DNA of 64,000 nucleotides from an uncultured Oscillospiraceae bacterium (GCA_934565655.1 CAKTIE010000001.1:62001-126000); one strand, 5' to 3'; shown: positions 42,034 to 50,384, counted from the first letter of the stretch. Program-made: numbers and translations. The notes: generated by a model from the sequence alone, not told the origin.

Positions 42034-43574
42034 GCCGTTTCACCCGCTTTCTCCGCGCGCTTGGCGCCGGCCATGTAGAGGCCCAGCTCCTGCACGGTGA
42101 TCTGTTTGGGATCAAATTCGCCCACGATCTCACCCTCGTACACCACGAGGATGCGGTCGGACAGGCTCATGACCTCGTCCAGCTCCAGAGAGACCAGCAG
42201 CACCGCCTTGCCGCGGTCCCGCTCAGCCACCAGCTGGCCGTGGATATACTCGATGGCGCCCACGTCCAGGCCGCGGGTGGGCTGCACCGCCACGATCAGG
42301 GACTTGTCCCGGTCGATCTCACGGGCGATGATGGCCTTCTGCTGGTTGCCGCCGGACATGCTGCGGGCCACGGTGACGGGGCCCTGTCCGCTGCGGACGT
42401 CGTACTGCTCGATCAGGTGCTGGGCGTACTGCCGCACGGCGTCCCGCTTGATGAAGCCGTGGCTCTGGAACTGCGGCTCGTTGAAGCGCTGCAGCACCAT
42501 GTTGTCCTCCAGCGTGAAGTCCAGGATCAGGCCGTGCTTGTGGCGATCCTCCGGGATATGGCTCATATTGCCGCCCCGCTGATGGATAGAGGCGTGGGAG
42601 ATATCCCTGCCGCACAGGGTGATGCGGCCGGTGGACTTATCAAGGCCGGTCAGGCCGTGGATCAGCTCCGTCTGGCCGTTGCCGTCGATACCGGCGATGC
42701 AGACGATCTCACCGGCGCGGACGTCAAAGCTGACGTGGTTGACGGCGTTGCGCTTGTGGGTGTGGGAGGCTACGCACAGATCCTCCACCCGCAGGATCTC
42801 CTCGCCGGGCTTGGCGGGGTCCTTCACCACCTCCAGCTGCACGGGGCGGCCCACCATCATGTTGGACAGCTCCTGCTTGTTGGTGTCGCAGGTGTTGACG
42901 GTGCCGATATAGCGGCCCTTCCGCAGTACGGTGACCCGGTCGGAGACCTCCATGATCTCGTTGAGCTTATGGGAGATGAACAGGATGGACTTGCCCTCGG
43001 CCGCCAGATTCTTCATGATCTGCATCAGCTCCTCGATCTCCTGGGGCGTCAGCACGGCGGTGGGCTCGTCAAAGATCAGGATCTCGTTGTCGCGGTAGAG
43101 CATCTTCAGGATCTCTACGCGCTGCTGCATGCCCACGGTGATGTCCTCCACCTTGGCGTCCACATCCACCTTCAGGCCGTAGTGGGCGGACAGCTCCTCC
43201 ACCTTCTTGCGGGCCTCCTTCTTCTGGATGAAGCCCAGCTTCGTGGTCTCCGCGCCCAGAATGATGTTGTCCAGCACGGTAAAGACGTCCACCAGCTTGA
43301 AGTGCTGGTGCACCATGCCGATGCCCAGTGCCGTCGCCACGTTGGGGTCGGTGATCTCCACCTTCTGGCCGTTCTTGCGGATCTCACCGGCCTCCGGCTG
43401 GTACAGGCCGAAAAGAACGCTCATCAGCGTGGATTTGCCGGCGCCGTTCTCGCCCAGCAAAGCGTGGATCTCGCCCTTCTTCAACTGCAGCGTAATGTCG
43501 TCGTTGGCCTTGATGCCGGGAAACTCCTTGGTGATGTGAAGCATTTCGATCACATACTGGGGAGCATTGTCCAT
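42030..43574 (-). CDS. nucleoside ABC transporter ATP-binding protein, two ABC domains (NupO-like)
   Basis: A 514-residue tandem ATPase. The N-terminal domain has a full Walker A, LGENGAGKSTLM, near residue 33 and a Walker B-type ILIFDEPTAVL near 160. The C-terminal domain has the degenerate loop GIDGNGQTELI usual in this family and the signature SGGNQQK near 420. The ATG at 43574 (MDNAPQYVIEML) follows AGGTGGCGGC; a longer frame to 43670 includes the leader. Its promoter is at 43691-43719, with a 110-base untranslated leader in which no known riboswitch was recognised. Confidence 0.93.
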   Translation of the reverse strand: MDNAPQYVIEMLHITKEFPGIKANDDITLQLKKGEIHALLGENGAGKSTLMSVLFGLYQPEAGEIRKNGQKVEITDPNVATALGIGMVHQHFKLVDVFTVLDNIILGAETTKLGFIQKKEARKKVEELSAHYGLKVDVDAKVEDITVGMQQRVEILKMLYRDNEILIFDEPTAVLTPQEIEELMQIMKNLAAEGKSILFISHKLNEIMEVSDRVTVLRKGRYIGTVNTCDTNKQELSNMMVGRPVQLEVVKDPAKPGEEILRVEDLCVASHTHKRNAVNHVSFDVRAGEIVCIAGIDGNGQTELIHGLTGLDKSTGRITLCGRDISHASIHQRGGNMSHIPEDRHKHGLILDFTLEDNMVLQRFNEPQFQSHGFIKRDAVRQYAQHLIEQYDVRSGQGPVTVARSMSGGNQQKAIIAREIDRDKSLIVAVQPTRGLDVGAIEYIHGQLVAERDRGKAVLLVSLELDEVMSLSDRILVVYEGEIVGEFDPKQITVQELGLYMAGAKRAEKAGETA

Positions 43575-43690
43575 GCCGCCACCTGCTTTCTGTAAGTTTG
43601 TTCTGTCCCTCATTGACCAGAGCACTGACGCCGTACCGGCCCAGGTGCGCTTGTCAACGGGGGAGGGCATGCAAATAACATGTCCAGTAT

Positions 43691-43719
43691 ATTATAGTGG
43701 ATAATGGGCGGAAATGCAA
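43691..43719 (-). promoter_or_regulatory. sigma-A promoter of the importer ATPase-permease operon
   Basis: Reverse strand TTGCAT (43719-43714), 17-bp spacer, TATAAT (43696-43691). The -10 box is a perfect match. Confidence 0.75.
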
Positions 43720-43772
43720 GGCTGCGGCCGTCATTTCCCACAAAAAGGGGCGGAAATGCCAGCCCTTTATAC

Positions 43773-43803
43773 GAAAAAAGAGGAAGTCCCGAAGGACTTC
43801 CTC
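43773..43803 (-). terminator. terminator after the BMP lipoprotein gene
   Basis: GAGGAAGTCC-CGAA-GGACTTCCTC stem followed on the reverse strand by TTTTTTCG. It separates the binding protein from its ATPase and permeases, so the abundant lipoprotein can be made in excess. Confidence 0.85.
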
Positions 43804-43824
43804 TCTTATGTATCCGGTGACAGA

Positions 43825-44991
43825 TTACTCGATCACGTTCAGGGTCAGGCTGTCGGTGCTGGCCAGCTTGGTGTAGTCGTTATCGACCACCAGGGAGCCA
43901 TCGGCCATAGCGGCGACCATGGCGTTGTAATCGTCAACGCTCCACTTGGTCAGGGACCAGGTAGCGGTGGGCAGACCCACAGCGTCGTCCTTGGCGCCCA
44001 GGGTAGCGCAGGTGCCGCCCATGGAAGCGAAGGAGCCGTCATACACCTTGGCGCAGGCCCACTGCACGGAGGCAGCCAGACCCTTCATGGCGGAGGTGAT
44101 AACAGTGTCGGACTCGAAGGACTGGTCGACGTCGACGCCGATCACAGAACCGTCGTTGGCGCTGGCAGCAGCGGCAACGGAAGCGAACATGGAACCGCCG
44201 CAGGCAAAGACGACCTCAGTGCCGTTCTCATACCAGCCGTTGACCATGGTCTGCAGCTCGGGGGAAGCGGAGAAGGAACCGCCATACAGCCAGGAGTAAT
44301 TCATCTCGACCTTCTCGTTCAGCTCAGCAGCAGCGGCGGAAGCGCCCTGCACGAAGCCATAGCCGTAACGGCAGCAGGCGGGGTTGGTGCCGCCGCCACC
44401 GCCGGTGAAGCCCAGCTTGGTGTAGCCTTCCTTAACGGCAGCGTAACCGGCCAGATAGCCGCACTGCTCTTCCTGGAAGGCGATGCCCAGAGTGTTGGTC
44501 AGGGGGTTGCCGTCAGCATCGGCCATGGCCCAGCCATCGACGAACACGAAGGAAACGTCGGTGAACTCAGCAGCGGCCTTGGCCAGGGCGTTGCCCTGCA
44601 TAAAGCCGGCGCAGACGATGATCTTGGCGCCGTTGTCGGCAGCGGCCTTCATGGCGTCGTAACGGTCGTCATCGGTGGCCTGGTCGCCGTTGGCGGGCTG
44701 ATAATACTTATAGCTCAGGCCGTTGGCGGCAGCATACAGCTTCACGCCGTCGAAGGTGCCCTGGTTGAAGGACTTATCCTTCAGCTGGCCCACGTCGGTG
44801 ACGAAAGCGATCTCATACTTGCCATCCTCGGAGGTCATCTCGTCGGCGATATCGTCGGCGTTGACGACGGCTTCGGGGGTCTGGGGCTCATCGGGGGTGT
44901 CAGGAGTTTCGGGCTCGGTGTTGCCGCCGCCGCAAGCGACCAGGGACAGCGCCATGACCAGAGCCAGAATCAGAGCAAGAAACTTTTTCAT
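43825..44991 (-). CDS. BMP family nucleoside-binding lipoprotein (NupN/PnrA-like)
   Basis: A 388-residue lipoprotein. Signal peptide with lipobox LSLVACGGG (acceptor Cys near 20), an acidic Pro/Glu-rich linker to about 50, then the Bmp fold: YEIAFVTDVGQLKDKSFNQG, AGFMQGNALAKAAAEF and GGGGGTNPACCRYGYGFVQG. Relatives bind purine nucleosides. It is followed by its terminator and then by the ATPase and permease genes, and preceded by deoD and deoC, which process the imported nucleosides. Confidence 0.93.
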   Translation of the reverse strand: MKKFLALILALVMALSLVACGGGNTEPETPDTPDEPQTPEAVVNADDIADEMTSEDGKYEIAFVTDVGQLKDKSFNQGTFDGVKLYAAANGLSYKYYQPANGDQATDDDRYDAMKAAADNGAKIIVCAGFMQGNALAKAAAEFTDVSFVFVDGWAMADADGNPLTNTLGIAFQEEQCGYLAGYAAVKEGYTKLGFTGGGGGTNPACCRYGYGFVQGASAAAAELNEKVEMNYSWLYGGSFSASPELQTMVNGWYENGTEVVFACGGSMFASVAAAASANDGSVIGVDVDQSFESDTVITSAMKGLAASVQWACAKVYDGSFASMGGTCATLGAKDDAVGLPTATWSLTKWSVDDYNAMVAAMADGSLVVDNDYTKLASTDSLTLNVIE

Positions 44992-45074
44992 GTGCTTAAT
45001 CTACCTTTCTCAATATTTTCTCCCGCTTTTACAGACAGGAGAGGTTATGTACGGCTTGACCGCCATACACCGCT

Positions 45075-45103
45075 ATTCTAGCAGGTGCTGCCGCCAAAAG
45101 CAA
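45075..45103 (-). promoter_or_regulatory. promoter of the BMP lipoprotein gene
   Basis: Reverse strand TTGCTT (45103-45098), 17-bp spacer, TAGAAT (45080-45075), about 80 bp before the start codon. Confidence 0.65.
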
Positions 45104-45128
45104 GCCTTATTTTGCGCCATTCCGCAAC

Positions 45129-45169
45129 AAAGGGTCTTTTGTGCGCGGGATACGCACAAAAGACCCTTT
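45129..45169. terminator. terminator after deoD
   Basis: A 17-bp perfect stem beginning AAAGGGTCTTTTGTGCG with a 7-base loop. Confidence 0.85.
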
Positions 45170-45181
45170 ATCACAGATTAT

Positions 45182-45898
45182 TTACCGTTTGTCCATTTTT
45201 ACCGCGATCTCCAGGGCGATCTTCATCATGTTGGTGAAGGTGGTCTGGCGCTCGTCGGCGGACAGCTCCTCGCCGGTGATGAGGTTATCGGAGATGGAGC
45301 AGATGGCCAGCGCCCGCTTGCCGGTATAGGCGGCGGTGCAGTACAGGGCGGCGGCCTCCATCTCCACGGCCATGACGCCCATCTTGGCGAAGCGCATGTT
45401 GCGCCCGGCGGCATCATAGAAGGTGTCGGAGGAGTACAGGTTGCCCACGGGCATCTTCACGCCCAGCTCCTTCGCGCTGTCCACGGCGGCCATCAGCAGG
45501 TCAAAGTCGCAGATGGGAGCGAAGCTGCCGCCCAGCTCGTACTGGTCGGCGAAGCTGGAGTTGGTGCAGGCGCCCTGTCCGGCCACCACGCTGCCCAGCT
45601 CCAGGTCGGCCCGCATGGCGCCGGCGGAGCCGACGCGGATGATGTTCTCCACGTCGTACTGGGTATACAGCTCATAGGAATAGATGCCGATGGAGGGCAT
45701 GCCCATGCCGCTGGCCATGACGGAGACGGGAACGCCCTTGTAGGTGCCGGTGTAGCCCTGCACACCGCGGACGTTGTTCACCAGCTTAGGCTCGGTCAGG
45801 AAGGTCTCGGCGATGAACTTGGCCCGCAGGGGATCGCCGGGCATGAGAACGGTCTTGGCAAAATCGCCCTTGACGGCGTTGTTATGGGGGGTAGGCAT
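45182..45898 (-). CDS. deoD: purine-nucleoside phosphorylase, DeoD type
   Basis: A 238-residue hexameric-type PNP that splits purine (deoxy)nucleosides with phosphate. PTPHNNAVKGDFAKTVLMPG at the start, GDPLRAKF for phosphate binding, SGMGMPSIGIYSYEL, VEMEAAALY for ribose and the catalytic Asp in SISDNLITGE are all present. It lies 18 bp after deoC, so deoxyribose-1-P made here can feed the pentose pathway through DeoC after isomerisation. Confidence 0.96.
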   Translation of the reverse strand: MPTPHNNAVKGDFAKTVLMPGDPLRAKFIAETFLTEPKLVNNVRGVQGYTGTYKGVPVSVMASGMGMPSIGIYSYELYTQYDVENIIRVGSAGAMRADLELGSVVAGQGACTNSSFADQYELGGSFAPICDFDLLMAAVDSAKELGVKMPVGNLYSSDTFYDAAGRNMRFAKMGVMAVEMEAAALYCTAAYTGKRALAICSISDNLITGEELSADERQTTFTNMMKIALEIAVKMDKR

Positions 45899-45916
45899 AG
45901 TCGGTTCCTCCTTGTT

Positions 45917-46570
45917 TTACTCCATGGCCTTCACGGCCTTGACAATGCGGCTGGTGCCCAGACGGTCGGCGCCCAGGTTCACGAAGTCCTCGGCGTCCTG
46001 CAGGTTGGCGATGCCGCCGGCGGCCTTGATCTTCACATGGGGGGCCACATGGGCCTTGAACAGGGCCACATCCTCGCGGGTGGCGCCGCCTCCGCCGAAG
46101 CCGGTGGAGGTCTTGATATAGTCCGCGCCGGACTCGCTGACCACGCGGCACATCTCGGTCTTCTCCGCGTCGGTCAGCATGCAGGTCTCGATGATCACCT
46201 TCAGCAGCTTGCCCGCGCAGGCGGCCTTCACCTGCTTGATCTCATCCAGCACCTGGTCGTACAGGCCGTCCTTGACCCAGCCGATGTTGATGACCATGTC
46301 GATCTCGGACGCGCCGTTCTTCACGGCGTCTGCCGCCTCGAAGCACTTGGCGGCGGTGGTGTCGTAGCCGTTGGGGAAGCCGATGACGGTGCACACGGCG
46401 ATCTTGCCGTCCACATATTCCGCCGCCTGCTTCACATAGCTGGCGGGGATGCACACGCTGGCGCAGCCGTACTTGACGCCGTCGTCGCAGATGGCCTTGA
46501 TCTCCGCCCAGGTGGCGCTCTGGCTCAGCAGGGTATGATCCACGCGGCTGAGAATATCTTTCAGTTCCAT
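45917..46570 (-). CDS. deoC: deoxyribose-phosphate aldolase
   Basis: A 217-residue class I aldolase splitting deoxyribose-5-P to glyceraldehyde-3-P and acetaldehyde. [11 protein letters not shown] at the start, [14 protein letters not shown], the first Lys in [15 protein letters not shown] and the Schiff-base Lys in [14 protein letters not shown] are intact. The ATG follows AAAGGAGTCAATACATT. The promoter at 46614-46642 drives deoC-deoD. Confidence 0.96.
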   Translation of the reverse strand: MELKDILSRVDHTLLSQSATWAEIKAICDDGVKYGCASVCIPASYVKQAAEYVDGKIAVCTVIGFPNGYDTTAAKCFEAADAVKNGASEIDMVINIGWVKDGLYDQVLDEIKQVKAACAGKLLKVIIETCMLTDAEKTEMCRVVSESGADYIKTSTGFGGGGATREDVALFKAHVAPHVKIKAAGGIANLQDAEDFVNLGADRLGTSRIVKAVKAME

Positions 46571-46613
46571 AATGTATTGACTCCTTTCGGTATTTTGTCA
46601 TATTACAGGCAGA

Positions 46614-46642
46614 ATTGTACCACAGCCCATGAAAAAAGGCAA
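46614..46642 (-). promoter_or_regulatory. promoter of deoC-deoD
   Basis: Reverse strand TTGCCT (46642-46637), 17-bp spacer, TACAAT (46619-46614). The -35 box lies in the distal arm of the upstream HTH gene's terminator. Confidence 0.65.
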
Positions 46643-46675
46643 GGTGAAGGACGAAAAGCGTCCGTTACCTTGCCT
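46632..46675 (-). terminator. terminator overlapping the end of the HTH gene
   Basis: AGGCAAGGT pairs with ACCTTGCCT, with an inner GGACG/CGTCC pair, followed on the reverse strand by TTTTTTC. The stop codon of the HTH gene at 46665 is inside the stem. Confidence 0.8.
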
Positions 46676-46883
46676 GATTTTCTTCATCCGGAAAATAAGC
46701 CATGATATCGCCTACGTCGCAGGACAGTATCCGGCAGAACATTTCAATGGTGTGGGTGCTGACGCTTTCATTGCGCTTCATCCGCGTCAGCTGTCCGGGG
46801 CTGACCCCGTACTTTTTGATAAGCGCGTATTGTGAAACGCCCTTTTTCTTCATGGTTTCCCAGAGGTTGTCATAGGAGATCAT
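46665..46883 (-). CDS. small XRE/Cro-type helix-turn-helix regulator
   Basis: A 72-residue DNA-binding protein (MISYDNLWETMKKKGVSQY) homologous along its length to the protein at 8291-8500. The helix-turn-helix is at about 15-40 and the family end motif CDVGDIMAYFPD is present. The ATG at 46883 is preferred because it aligns with the paralogue; a TTG-initiated extension of three codons to 46892 would add MHV. Directly upstream lies a perfect 10-bp inverted repeat (46884-46915), the likely site of autoregulation. Confidence 0.82.
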   Translation of the reverse strand: MISYDNLWETMKKKGVSQYALIKKYGVSPGQLTRMKRNESVSTHTIEMFCRILSCDVGDIMAYFPDEENQAR

Positions 46884-46915
46884 AACATGCAAGCCCCACT
46901 TTCTACTTGCATGTT
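46884..46915. promoter_or_regulatory. perfect inverted repeat, probable operator of the HTH gene
   Basis: AACATGCAAG (46884-46893) and CTTGCATGTT (46906-46915) are perfect complements, with left edges 22 bp apart, about two helical turns. It touches the start codon of the HTH gene at 46883. Confidence 0.7.
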
Positions 46916-47007
46916 AACCGAAAATGATATACAATAATATTGACCAATATCGGTCAATGTTAGGAAAGGTATACGACTGTTGTAGGGGCCGGCGTCCCCG
47001 ACGGCCC

Positions 47008-47031
47008 GAAAAAAAGACCGCCGAAGCGGTC
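47008..47031 (-). terminator. terminator of the ribbon-helix-helix gene
   Basis: GACCGC-CGAA-GCGGTC stem with TTTTTTT on the reverse strand, 9 bp after the stop. Confidence 0.85.
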
Positions 47032-47039
47032 CTGCGGGG

Positions 47040-47234
47040 TCATTCCTCGACTTTTACGATATCCACGGCGGATTCCAGAAGAATATTCACCAGCTCGTTG
47101 CGGGAACGGTTGGTCTTTGCGGCCAGCTCATCCAGCCGGGCGATCAGCTCATCCTTCATGCGGACGGAAACAACCTTATACCCGTCGTCGCCCCGCCGTG
47201 CCGCCTTCTTTTTGATTTTGATCACATCTGCCAT
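47040..47234 (-). CDS. ribbon-helix-helix DNA-binding protein (CopG/Arc type)
   Basis: A 64-residue protein with a basic N terminus and the RHH pattern: strand YKVVSVRMKDELIARLDELA followed by the turn and helix NRSRNELVNILLESAV. It is divergent from a 51-aa gene at 47344, and the 110-bp spacer between them holds a promoter and three evenly spaced TAGTT/AACTA half-sites, as expected for an RHH repressor acting there. GAGGTGTATAT precedes the ATG. An antitoxin role is possible but no toxin is recognised. Confidence 0.8.
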   Translation of the reverse strand: MADVIKIKKKAARRGDDGYKVVSVRMKDELIARLDELAAKTNRSRNELVNILLESAVDIVKVEE

Positions 47235-47265
47235 ATATACACCTCATTTACAGTCATAGTGTAGC

Positions 47266-47328
47266 TTGACAGTGGCGAAAATAGTATATTACAATTATAT
47301 AGTTATTTAAAAACTACAAATTATAGTT
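47266..47328 (+). promoter_or_regulatory. promoter and phased half-sites before the 51-aa gene
   Basis: TTGACA (47266-47271) and TACAAT (47290-47295) are 18 bp apart. Downstream, TAGTT (47300-47304), AACTA (47312-47316) and TAGTT (47324-47328) alternate in orientation with exact 12-bp steps, ending just before the ribosome-binding site AAAAGGAGG. Confidence 0.65.
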
Positions 47329-47343
47329 AAAAGGAGGCCGTCG

Positions 47344-47499
47344 ATGGACATTTATAAAGAACCGTATTTTCTGCTGTTCAACGCCATCACCGACGCGCAC
47401 CGCTATCTGATGCTGAACTGTGCCGCGGATGCGGCGGAGGTGCTGGTAAAGGCCCAGCAGGATGCGGAGGAGTTGGTGGTATCCGCCGAAGAAGCATAA
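47344..47499 (+). CDS. small protein of unknown function, 51 aa
   Basis: A 51-residue frame starting MDIYKEPYFLLFNAITDA and ending VVSAEEA. A strong AAAAGGAGG stands 6 bases before the ATG, a promoter precedes it and a terminator follows at once, so it is a real expressed gene. The N-terminal half is amphipathic and the C-terminal half is an Ala/Glu/Val-rich helix. It has no known domain that I recognise. It is divergent from the RHH regulator that probably controls it. Confidence 0.7.
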   Translation: MDIYKEPYFLLFNAITDAHRYLMLNCAADAAEVLVKAQQDAEELVVSAEEA

Positions 47500-47527
47500 A
47501 AAAAGAGAGCCGTGCGGCTCTCTTTTT
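47499..47527. terminator. bidirectional terminator between the 51-aa gene and the YegP gene
   Basis: AAAGAGAGCCG-TG-CGGCTCTCTTT stem with A-run and T-run on both sides. Confidence 0.88.
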
Positions 47528-47542
47528 TATTCTGTGTGCTTG

Positions 47543-47917
47543 TCAGCCCTCCAGCTTCTCCACGGCGGCGTCCGGCGCGTTGCGGCGGACGGAGTCGATG
47601 CCGTTCAGGCAGGAGGCCTTGGCCTTATAGCCCTCGCTGGCGGCGATGACCTCGCCGTTGCGGGCCTTCAGGCGGAAGCGGAACTCGCCGGCCTTGTCGG
47701 TATACATCTCGAACTTGGGGTTGGTGACGGCGGCCACCTCGGCCACGGTCTGATCCTCCAGCTTGGCGTCCACGGCGTTTTTGCGGACGGACTCCACGCC
47801 CTTCAGGCAGGCGGCCTCGGTGGTATAGACCTCACTGGTGGCGATGGTCTCGCCATTTCCGGCCTTCAGATTGAACACGAAGCCGGTCTTGGTGGCTTTG
47901 ACAACAAATTTACCCAT
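47543..47917 (-). CDS. YegP/DUF1508 family protein, two repeats
   Basis: A 124-residue protein made of two DUF1508 repeats of about 55 residues, each with the pattern F-x-LKAxNGExIxxSExY then C-L-x-G-V/I-x-S-V-R-x-NA. The family includes archaeal-type and E. coli YegP; the molecular role is uncertain. The ATG at 47917 (MGKFVVKAT) follows GAAAGGAAACG. It has a terminator directly downstream. Confidence 0.88.
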   Translation of the reverse strand: MGKFVVKATKTGFVFNLKAGNGETIATSEVYTTEAACLKGVESVRKNAVDAKLEDQTVAEVAAVTNPKFEMYTDKAGEFRFRLKARNGEVIAASEGYKAKASCLNGIDSVRRNAPDAAVEKLEG

Positions 47918-48028
47918 AGTGATCGTTTCCTTTCCCATATTGCCCCGCAGGGCTTTTTTACTATTTTACACGGTTTCTTTATCCCTGTAAAGGGCGAAAC
48001 GGCAAAAACCGCGCTTTTTCGCCCCGAC

Positions 48029-49237
48029 TTACGCTTCGGTGCGGCCGTCGCCGTACACCAGCAGCTCCTGGGGCGGCGTGTGGCTGGAAAACCGGTGGGC
48101 CGTCAGCGTACAGGCGTAGGCTCCGGCGTTGCGCACCTCGATCAGGTCGCCCACCGCCATCGCCGGGCCGGTGAAGTCCTCTGCCAGCACGTCGGCGGCG
48201 CAGCACAGATTGCCCACGATGTCCACCGTCTCCGTGCGGCTTTCGTCGCCGTGGGCGATGATGGGGAACGCCCACTCCGAGGTGAACAGCGGCTCATAGG
48301 GGGTGGGGGCCGCGCCGCCCAGCTCATGGCGCAGCATGGCCGCCAGAGCGGGCTTCTGCAGGCCGTTCATGCAGTTCTCCGCGATGACGTAGGTCTTGCC
48401 GCGGGAGAGCTTTTTGTCCACCACCCGCAGCCAGTAGGTGCCTGCCTGCGCCGTGGGAAAGCGGCCCGTCTCGATCATCAGCCGTGCTCGCAGCGTGGCG
48501 TCGTTGTCGGCGGCGATGGCGTCGGTGTACGTCCGCAGCCGCTCCAGCGCCAGGGGCTGCTCGAAGGCCTCGTCATAGGCCACGCCCACGCCGCTGCCGA
48601 AGTTGACATACCGCATCCCGCACTCCAGCGTGTCCCGTACCCGCTTGGCCAGCGCCCAGCTGTCCCGGTAGCATCCGCCCAGCACGTCGGCGTCCAGATT
48701 CTGTGACTTCAGGTGGACGTGGATGCCCTCCACCGTCACCGGCAGGGTGTCCAGCAGCGCCTTCAGTTGGGGCAGATTCTCCTCGTTGATGCCGAACTTG
48801 CTGCTTCCGCCTGCCGCGCCGCCCATGCCGAAGGCGGGGTTCATCCGCACGCCGATGGCCCGGTGCTGCCCTTTTTTCTCGCACAGCGCGCCGATGCGCG
48901 CCACCTCACCCAGAGAGTCAGCGATGATCTCGCCCTCGTCCCACGCCGCTTCCAGCGCCGCGTCGGACTTTCCGGCGGCGGAGAAGAAAATGTCCGCCCT
49001 GTCCATGCCGCACCTCCGACTCAGCAGCACCTCCGGTGCGGAGGCGGCGTCCGCGCCCAGTCCGAGCCCGGCCAGCGCACGCACCACCGGCGGGAAGGGG
49101 TTGGCCTTGATGGAGTACAGCAGGTCGTAGCGGGGGAAGGCGCGGCGCAGCGTCTCCACCTGCCGCCGCATCACGTCGTATTCATAGAGGTAACAGGGCG
49201 CGTGCTCTCGCGCCAGCGTCAGGATGTGGTCGTTCAT
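48029..49237 (-). CDS. PLP-dependent fold-III decarboxylase (diaminopimelate decarboxylase-like)
   Basis: A 402-residue enzyme of the ornithine/DAP decarboxylase group. The PLP Lys is in LLYSIKANPFPP near residue 44, the His stacking on PLP in VEGIHVHLKSQ near 170, the Gly-rich phosphate loop in VNFGSGVGV near 212, the Glu/Arg segment MIETGRFP near 250 and the active-site Cys in GNLCCAADVLAED near 345. Against plain LysA, the substrate could also be a polyamine intermediate or another amino acid; the clear LysA substrate residues are not resolved by eye. AGAGGAGCATCATC precedes the ATG. Confidence 0.85.
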   Translation of the reverse strand: MNDHILTLAREHAPCYLYEYDVMRRQVETLRRAFPRYDLLYSIKANPFPPVVRALAGLGLGADAASAPEVLLSRRCGMDRADIFFSAAGKSDAALEAAWDEGEIIADSLGEVARIGALCEKKGQHRAIGVRMNPAFGMGGAAGGSSKFGINEENLPQLKALLDTLPVTVEGIHVHLKSQNLDADVLGGCYRDSWALAKRVRDTLECGMRYVNFGSGVGVAYDEAFEQPLALERLRTYTDAIAADNDATLRARLMIETGRFPTAQAGTYWLRVVDKKLSRGKTYVIAENCMNGLQKPALAAMLRHELGGAAPTPYEPLFTSEWAFPIIAHGDESRTETVDIVGNLCCAADVLAEDFTGPAMAVGDLIEVRNAGAYACTLTAHRFSSHTPPQELLVYGDGRTEA

Positions 49238-49263
49238 GATGATGCTCCTCTCTCTTGCTTTTG

Positions 49264-49298
49264 TAAAAAAGCGGAGCGCATATTCTGTCGCTCCGCTT
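49264..49298 (-). terminator. terminator of tRNA-Leu
   Basis: AAGCGGAGCG/CGCTCCGCTT stem with a 10-base loop and TTTTTTAC on the reverse strand. Confidence 0.85.
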
Positions 49299-49300
49299 TC

Positions 49301-49385
49301 TGGTACGGGTATGGGGACTCGAACCCCAACGCATCGCTGCACGAGAACCTAAATCTCGCATGTCTACCAATTTCATCATACCCGC
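49301..49385 (-). tRNA. tRNA-Leu (anticodon TAG)
   Basis: An 85-base class II tRNA with acceptor GCGGGTA/TACCCGT (one G-U), anticodon stem CGAGA/TCTCG with loop TTTAGGT (anticodon TAG), a long variable arm, T loop TTCGAGT and encoded CCA. It reads CUA/CUG codons. Confidence 0.95.
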
Positions 49386-49544
49386 GTATTCTTTCCCTAC
49401 TATACCATATCCCGCGCCGGGGTACAAGAGAAAGTTGCTCCGAGTCTGGTATTATCACCCGCGCAAAAACTGGGCATACGGCCATATCCAAAAGGTGGTA
49501 TAATAAAATATTACTGTACTTAGGAAGAAACGAGGGCTTTTCCC

Positions 49545-50384
49545 ATGAAACGCATTGCCAGTATTCAGGATGTGTCCTGTCTGGGCCGCTGCTCCCAGAC
49601 GGTGGCGCTGCCGGTGGTCTCCGCCATGGGGGTGGAGTGCGCCATCCTGCCCACCGCCGTGCTGAGCACCCATACCAGCTTTCCGGATTTCATCTGCACC
49701 GACCTGACGGACGATCTGCTGCCGGTGGCCCGCCACTGGAAGGCACAGGGCGTGCATTTCGACGCGCTGTATACCGGCTATCTGGCATCTGACCGGCAGG
49801 TGGCGGTGGTGCTGGAGCTGCTGGAGCTGCTGCGGGAGGAGGATACCCTGCTGTTCGTGGATCCCGCCATGGCCGACCACGGGAAGCTGTACGCGGGCTT
49901 CGGCCCGGAGTTCCCGGCGCTGATGGCGCAGGTGGTGTCCAAGGCGCAGATCACCGTCCCCAACATTACCGAGGCCAGCCTCATGACCGGCCTGCCCTAC
50001 CGGGAGACCTATGACGAGGACTATGTCCGGGCGCTTTTGCAGGGCGTGGCGGCGCTGGGCGCGGAAAAGGTGGTGCTGACCGGCGTTTCGCTGGAGCCGG
50101 ATACCATCGGCTTCATGTCCTACGACAGCGTCACCGGGGAATACGACCGCTATTTCAACCGCCGGGAGCCCCACGCCTATCACGGCACCGGCGACATCTT
50201 CTCCGCCACAGCGGTGGGCGGTATCATGCGGGGCCTGAGCCTGAAGGAGGCCTTCCATCTGGCGGTGGATTTCACCCTCCGCTGCATCGAGGTGACCCGC
50301 ACCGACCCGAAGGCGGCATGGTACGGCGTGGAATTCGAGCGGGCGCTGCCCATGCTGACGGAGCGCATGAAGGAACGGGAATAA
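49545..50384 (+). CDS. pyridoxal/pyridoxamine kinase family protein
   Basis: A 279-residue ribokinase-fold enzyme of the PdxK/PdxY group, phosphorylating B6 vitamers. SIQDVSCLGRCSQTVALPV at the start, PTAVLSTHT, GYLASDRQ and LLFVDPAMADHG for metal and phosphate, VPNITEASLMTG and the catalytic Asp in HGTGDIFSATAVGG are characteristic. It supplies PLP, which the neighbouring decarboxylase and others need. The ATG has GAGGGC upstream. Confidence 0.9.
   Translation: MKRIASIQDVSCLGRCSQTVALPVVSAMGVECAILPTAVLSTHTSFPDFICTDLTDDLLPVARHWKAQGVHFDALYTGYLASDRQVAVVLELLELLREEDTLLFVDPAMADHGKLYAGFGPEFPALMAQVVSKAQITVPNITEASLMTGLPYRETYDEDYVRALLQGVAALGAEKVVLTGVSLEPDTIGFMSYDSVTGEYDRYFNRREPHAYHGTGDIFSATAVGGIMRGLSLKEAFHLAVDFTLRCIEVTRTDPKAAWYGVEFERALPMLTERMKERE

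Noticed and set aside
43575..43690. A purine or guanine riboswitch in the leader of the importer ATPase gene
   Set aside because: The purine-aptamer core (TATA...GTTTCTACC) is not present in the leader.
46981..47007. GTAGGGGCCGGCGTCCCCGA as a third member of the palindrome family at 22.4 kb
   Set aside because: Only the GTAGGG flank agrees; the loop is different, so the resemblance is too weak.
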